The notes under the pieces were generated by a model, which was given only the letters and a program-made list of their open reading frames with translations, had not been told where the DNA came from and made no database searches. The position numbers and the translations under genes are program-made. Shown piece by piece: positions 16,301 to 17,446 of a stretch of DNA of 17,446 nucleotides. The stretch covers positions 518 to 17,963 of the forward strand of contig CAJFNH010000011.1 in the NCBI GenBank assembly GCA_904394195.1, written 5' to 3'. Source of the DNA: Candidatus Gallimonas caecicola (lineage in GTDB: Bacteria > Bacillota > Clostridia > Christensenellales > Borkfalkiaceae). Position 1 is the first letter of the stretch. The number at the start of each line of letters is the position of its first letter.

Positions 16301-16582
16301 GAAAAAGTCGTAGCCGTTCTTCCTGTCGCGCGCATACCAGATCTTTCCGCCCAAATCGGGCAGGATGGCGAGTTCGAGAAACTCGTTTTCCAGTTTGAGA
16401 ACGGTGTATTCGCGCGGCTCGCGCACGGCACGCTGCGCCTCGAGCACGACCTTGTTGGGATAGGGATCGCCCGATGTGCGCTGGTGCACCCTGTTCTTGG
16501 CGAACATGGGCAGCTCCTCGCGCGCCGCCTCGGGGTAGGTCTCGATCATCAACCGCTCTTCGGCGAACGTTACTGCATCCAT
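13400..16582 (-). CDS. DUF5107 domain-TPR protein B
   Basis: A 1060-aa cytoplasmic paralog of DUF5107-TPR protein A with the same architecture: DUF5107 beta-sandwich (about 35-430), a short linker, then TPR repeats (about 510-1040; for example LERWQAAYDALSEAAW, AGEYESACTHFARSL and AGEREKAEQTLDEAL). Shared motifs are LPDLGGKI, GGLEFNWPFHHR (E117), LWWENAAVPVN, DHYISPGKKLFTW and QYAELMAGCYSDNQPDF (E316). Identity is high in these blocks (16 of 20 across the SGGxEFNW-to-FMPV block; 26 of 41 from LTD to WYP) and low in the TPR part, implying the same active or binding site but different partners. It differs in extra residues before DUF5107 and a tyrosine-rich C-terminus. Its ATG lies 15 bases after the esterase stop with AGGAGA in the gap, so the two are co-transcribed. 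Confidence 0.9.
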   Translation of the reverse strand: MDAVTFAEERLMIETYPEAAREELPMFAKNRVHQRTSGDPYPNKVVLEAQRAVREPREYTVLKLENEFLELAILPDLGGKIWYARDRKNGYDFFYRNNVVKPALIGVLGSWTSGGLEFNWPFHHRASTFMPVDYAVERTQDAVTVWLSEHDPIDRMKGMVGICLRAGECVFETRVKLDNTTSLRRSFLWWENAAVPVNESYSIFFPEDVNYVRFHYKRSVTGYPIADSSRGAYNGILFDGPTDISEHKNTRQATSYFSARSQFDYFGGYDHARGAGVVHAADHYISPGKKLFTWAYGQLAKTWENALTDADGQYAELMAGCYSDNQPDFSWLEPFETKTFSQFWYPIHGCGEPIVANAHGALFQKDGKLFFQSVRPLKGALLTLRTSDGEQTRTVDLPAYTAAELALAKGVQSVSIRTRTRTVLSYTFGQIYDRPIPEPRKELPDFKKVKGAQELYLEGVHMQQYRSPEYSGEACWLEALEREPDYAPACVALAEHYLGKFRYEDALGMAERAERSLTRFNARTESGKARYLKGLALLGLERWQAAYDALSEAAWNMDAVCAACFHLGLLDLRAGEYESACTHFARSLFTNGACVPARAFLGWAQYLAGEREKAEQTLDEALRCDALDLYAHMFRALIAKDFAPLAALIRTDATQTALDLAEYLLEAGAHSAVLALFDGLEKVHPLGAMPHYVRKALTGKGRVTQGEGIAFPSRAFELAVLRKAVADEPGDLQAHYLLGCLLYAKDCPAQAQQHFALCAQGSDYRAWRNLAAIAYTVHDDIPRAKECMRRARSLAPEGEKQIVFESAYLMAKTGEEPKEIAAYLERAGHDRDDLTVELARAYDHMGSPERAREALLSRSFVACEGGEHYIADEYMYAGYLIGKRAYESGDYAGALQAFTQAQTLPQSLGSGLWNDVKRVPFRYFAAACLEKLGRRGEAEEVYRSFLKYRFDYFSDMYLISLAYYVGRAYEELGEAKRGRELVQARLAQFEAEWEKEDTGYFGTTPFFLVFIDRPARARKQYYSYPLMLFSRFLGDEARAAEYEKVLRRETYGSYLYDFTR

Positions 16583-16597
16583 ATCTTTCTCCTGCTC

Positions 16598-17446
16598 TCA
16601 ATCAGATATTTTTTCTGCGATCGCGCGGGCAAGCATTTTGCCCGCCGCCTCGTTTTCCGCCACAACGGGATGCCCGATCGCGCAGGCATCGAACTCCAGC
16701 GTCTCCAGGGCGGGAAATTCCCTCGCGAGCGCCGTCTTGACGGACTGCATGCACTCTGCAAGCCCCGAATCGTGCACCATCATGCCCGAGCACAAAAAGA
16801 CGGGCGTCTCCCTGCCGTAGTAGGGCCCGATGACGGTGCGCAAAAAGTTGATGAACGCCGCGCGCAGCCCGTCGAAGGTGAAACCGGTATCATGCTGCGC
16901 GGAGATGAGAACGTCGTTGGTCCCCAGATAGATGACCACCGCGTCGGGCGTCCAGGAATTGTAGTCGTAGGGAAAGTACGCGCTGTCCAGATCGACCGCG
17001 GCCGCCGCATAGTTGGACGAGACGGTGTTGCGGTCGGTACTGTACGCCATGGCGATGCCGCCCCTGCCGTAGATGCGCAGCTCTGCGTCCAACTGCTGCG
17101 CCGCGACGGCGGCATACGCCTGCAGCGCGTTCTGCGTGCGCGCCGTGTATTCACCGCTGTCCGTGTGCGCCTGCGCGTCCGTCTCGCGCAGGATGCCCGA
17201 GCCGTTGGTGATGGAATCGCCGTACGCCTCGATTTTAATGGCGGGGCGCTCGGGCGCTTCGAGAAAATACCCGTCCGTCGTGAGCGTGCCGCAGGCGAGC
17301 GTATTGCGCAACGAGTCGTGCCGTTTGAGCACCCTGACGGTGTGCTCCCCTTCGGCAAGCTGTGCAACGGCGACCTCGGCAAACCCGCCGCGCTCCACCG
17401 TGATGACGCAGGCGTTGCTGTCCCTCTCCCCGTCCACAAAGACGGA
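16598..17446 (-). CDS. SGNH/GDSL hydrolase, CE2-like carbohydrate esterase, 5'-truncated by window edge
   Basis: The C-terminal 282 codons of an esterase; the frame stays open to the last base, so the internal GTG at 17435-17437 is not the real start. A short beta-rich part (HTVRVLKRHDS) precedes the catalytic domain, as in CE2 deacetylases with a jelly-roll domain before the SGNH fold. Block I is EAYGDSITNGSG (Ser codon 17213-17215), the block II glycine is in YGRGGIAMAYS, block III is YLGTNDV (Asn codon 16916-16918) and the histidine is in IGHPVV (codon 16670-16672). The acidic residue expected two or three positions before the histidine is missing; the nearest is in FDACAIGHP. A Ser-His dyad, as described for some CE2 enzymes, is possible. 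Likely role: removing acetyl groups from sugars. It is the first visible gene of the operon with DUF5107-TPR gene B. Confidence 0.85.
   Translation of the reverse strand, partial: SVFVDGERDSNACVITVERGGFAEVAVAQLAEGEHTVRVLKRHDSLRNTLACGTLTTDGYFLEAPERPAIKIEAYGDSITNGSGILRETDAQAHTDSGEYTARTQNALQAYAAVAAQQLDAELRIYGRGGIAMAYSTDRNTVSSNYAAAAVDLDSAYFPYDYNSWTPDAVVIYLGTNDVLISAQHDTGFTFDGLRAAFINFLRTVIGPYYGRETPVFLCSGMMVHDSGLAECMQSVKTALAREFPALETLEFDACAIGHPVVAENEAAGKMLARAIAEKISD

Noticed and set aside
1..17446. CRISPR array, tRNA, rRNA, insertion sequence or prophage
   Set aside because: No regularly spaced repeats, no tRNA-like cloverleaf, and no transposase, integrase or phage structural motifs were seen; the longest non-coding stretch is about 220 bases and is accounted for by a terminator, promoter and possible operator.

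Overview
The window looks like chromosomal DNA from an uncultured, GC-rich member of the Bacillota, probably a gut Clostridia lineage. This is inferred from sigma-A type promoters (TTGnnn, 17 bp, TATAAT), strong AAGGAG ribosome sites, many compact hairpin-plus-T-tract terminators, and the gene families present (PopT/DUF368, a YbiT-type ABC-F protein, hexameric NADP-type glutamate dehydrogenase, DUF5107-TPR proteins). I see no rRNA, tRNA, CRISPR array, insertion sequence or phage gene.

Layout. Positions 1-3514 run on the plus strand: the 3' part of an FtsX-type ABC permease, a terminator, then a two-gene unit of an MscS-type mechanosensitive channel translationally coupled to a small single-pass membrane/coiled-coil protein. 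A perfect 19-bp inverted repeat at 3523-3567 serves as a bidirectional terminator. Everything from 3577 to the right end is on the minus strand. Reading it in transcription order (right to left): an SGNH/CE2-like esterase cut by the window edge, DUF5107-TPR protein B, a regulator with an N-terminal LacI-type sensor and a C-terminal LuxR-type HTH, DUF5107-TPR protein A, an alpha/beta-hydrolase esterase, glutamate dehydrogenase (gdhA), a DUF368/PopT polyprenyl-phosphate transporter, and an ABC-F ATPase.

How the parts fit. Positions 8001-17446 read as one functional neighbourhood: two paralogous giant cytoplasmic proteins (about 1050 aa each, a mutarotase-like beta-sandwich fused to a TPR superhelix) flank a sugar-sensor-like regulator and are bordered by two unrelated esterases. 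The likely theme is intracellular handling of an acylated oligosaccharide or glycoside under control of the sensor. The substrate and the chemistry of the DUF5107 proteins cannot be read from the sequence, and no transporter or classical glycosidase is visible in the window. The remaining genes (gdhA, PopT, ABC-F, MscS, FtsX) look like housekeeping or envelope functions with their own promoters and terminators.

Regulatory architecture is unusually legible. Seven promoters can be placed, all with 17-bp spacers, six of them with an extended -10 TGn. One (DUF368) puts the predicted transcription start on the A of the ATG, so that mRNA should be leaderless. Another (DUF5107 protein A) is embedded inside a terminator hairpin whose T-tract runs directly into the start codon.
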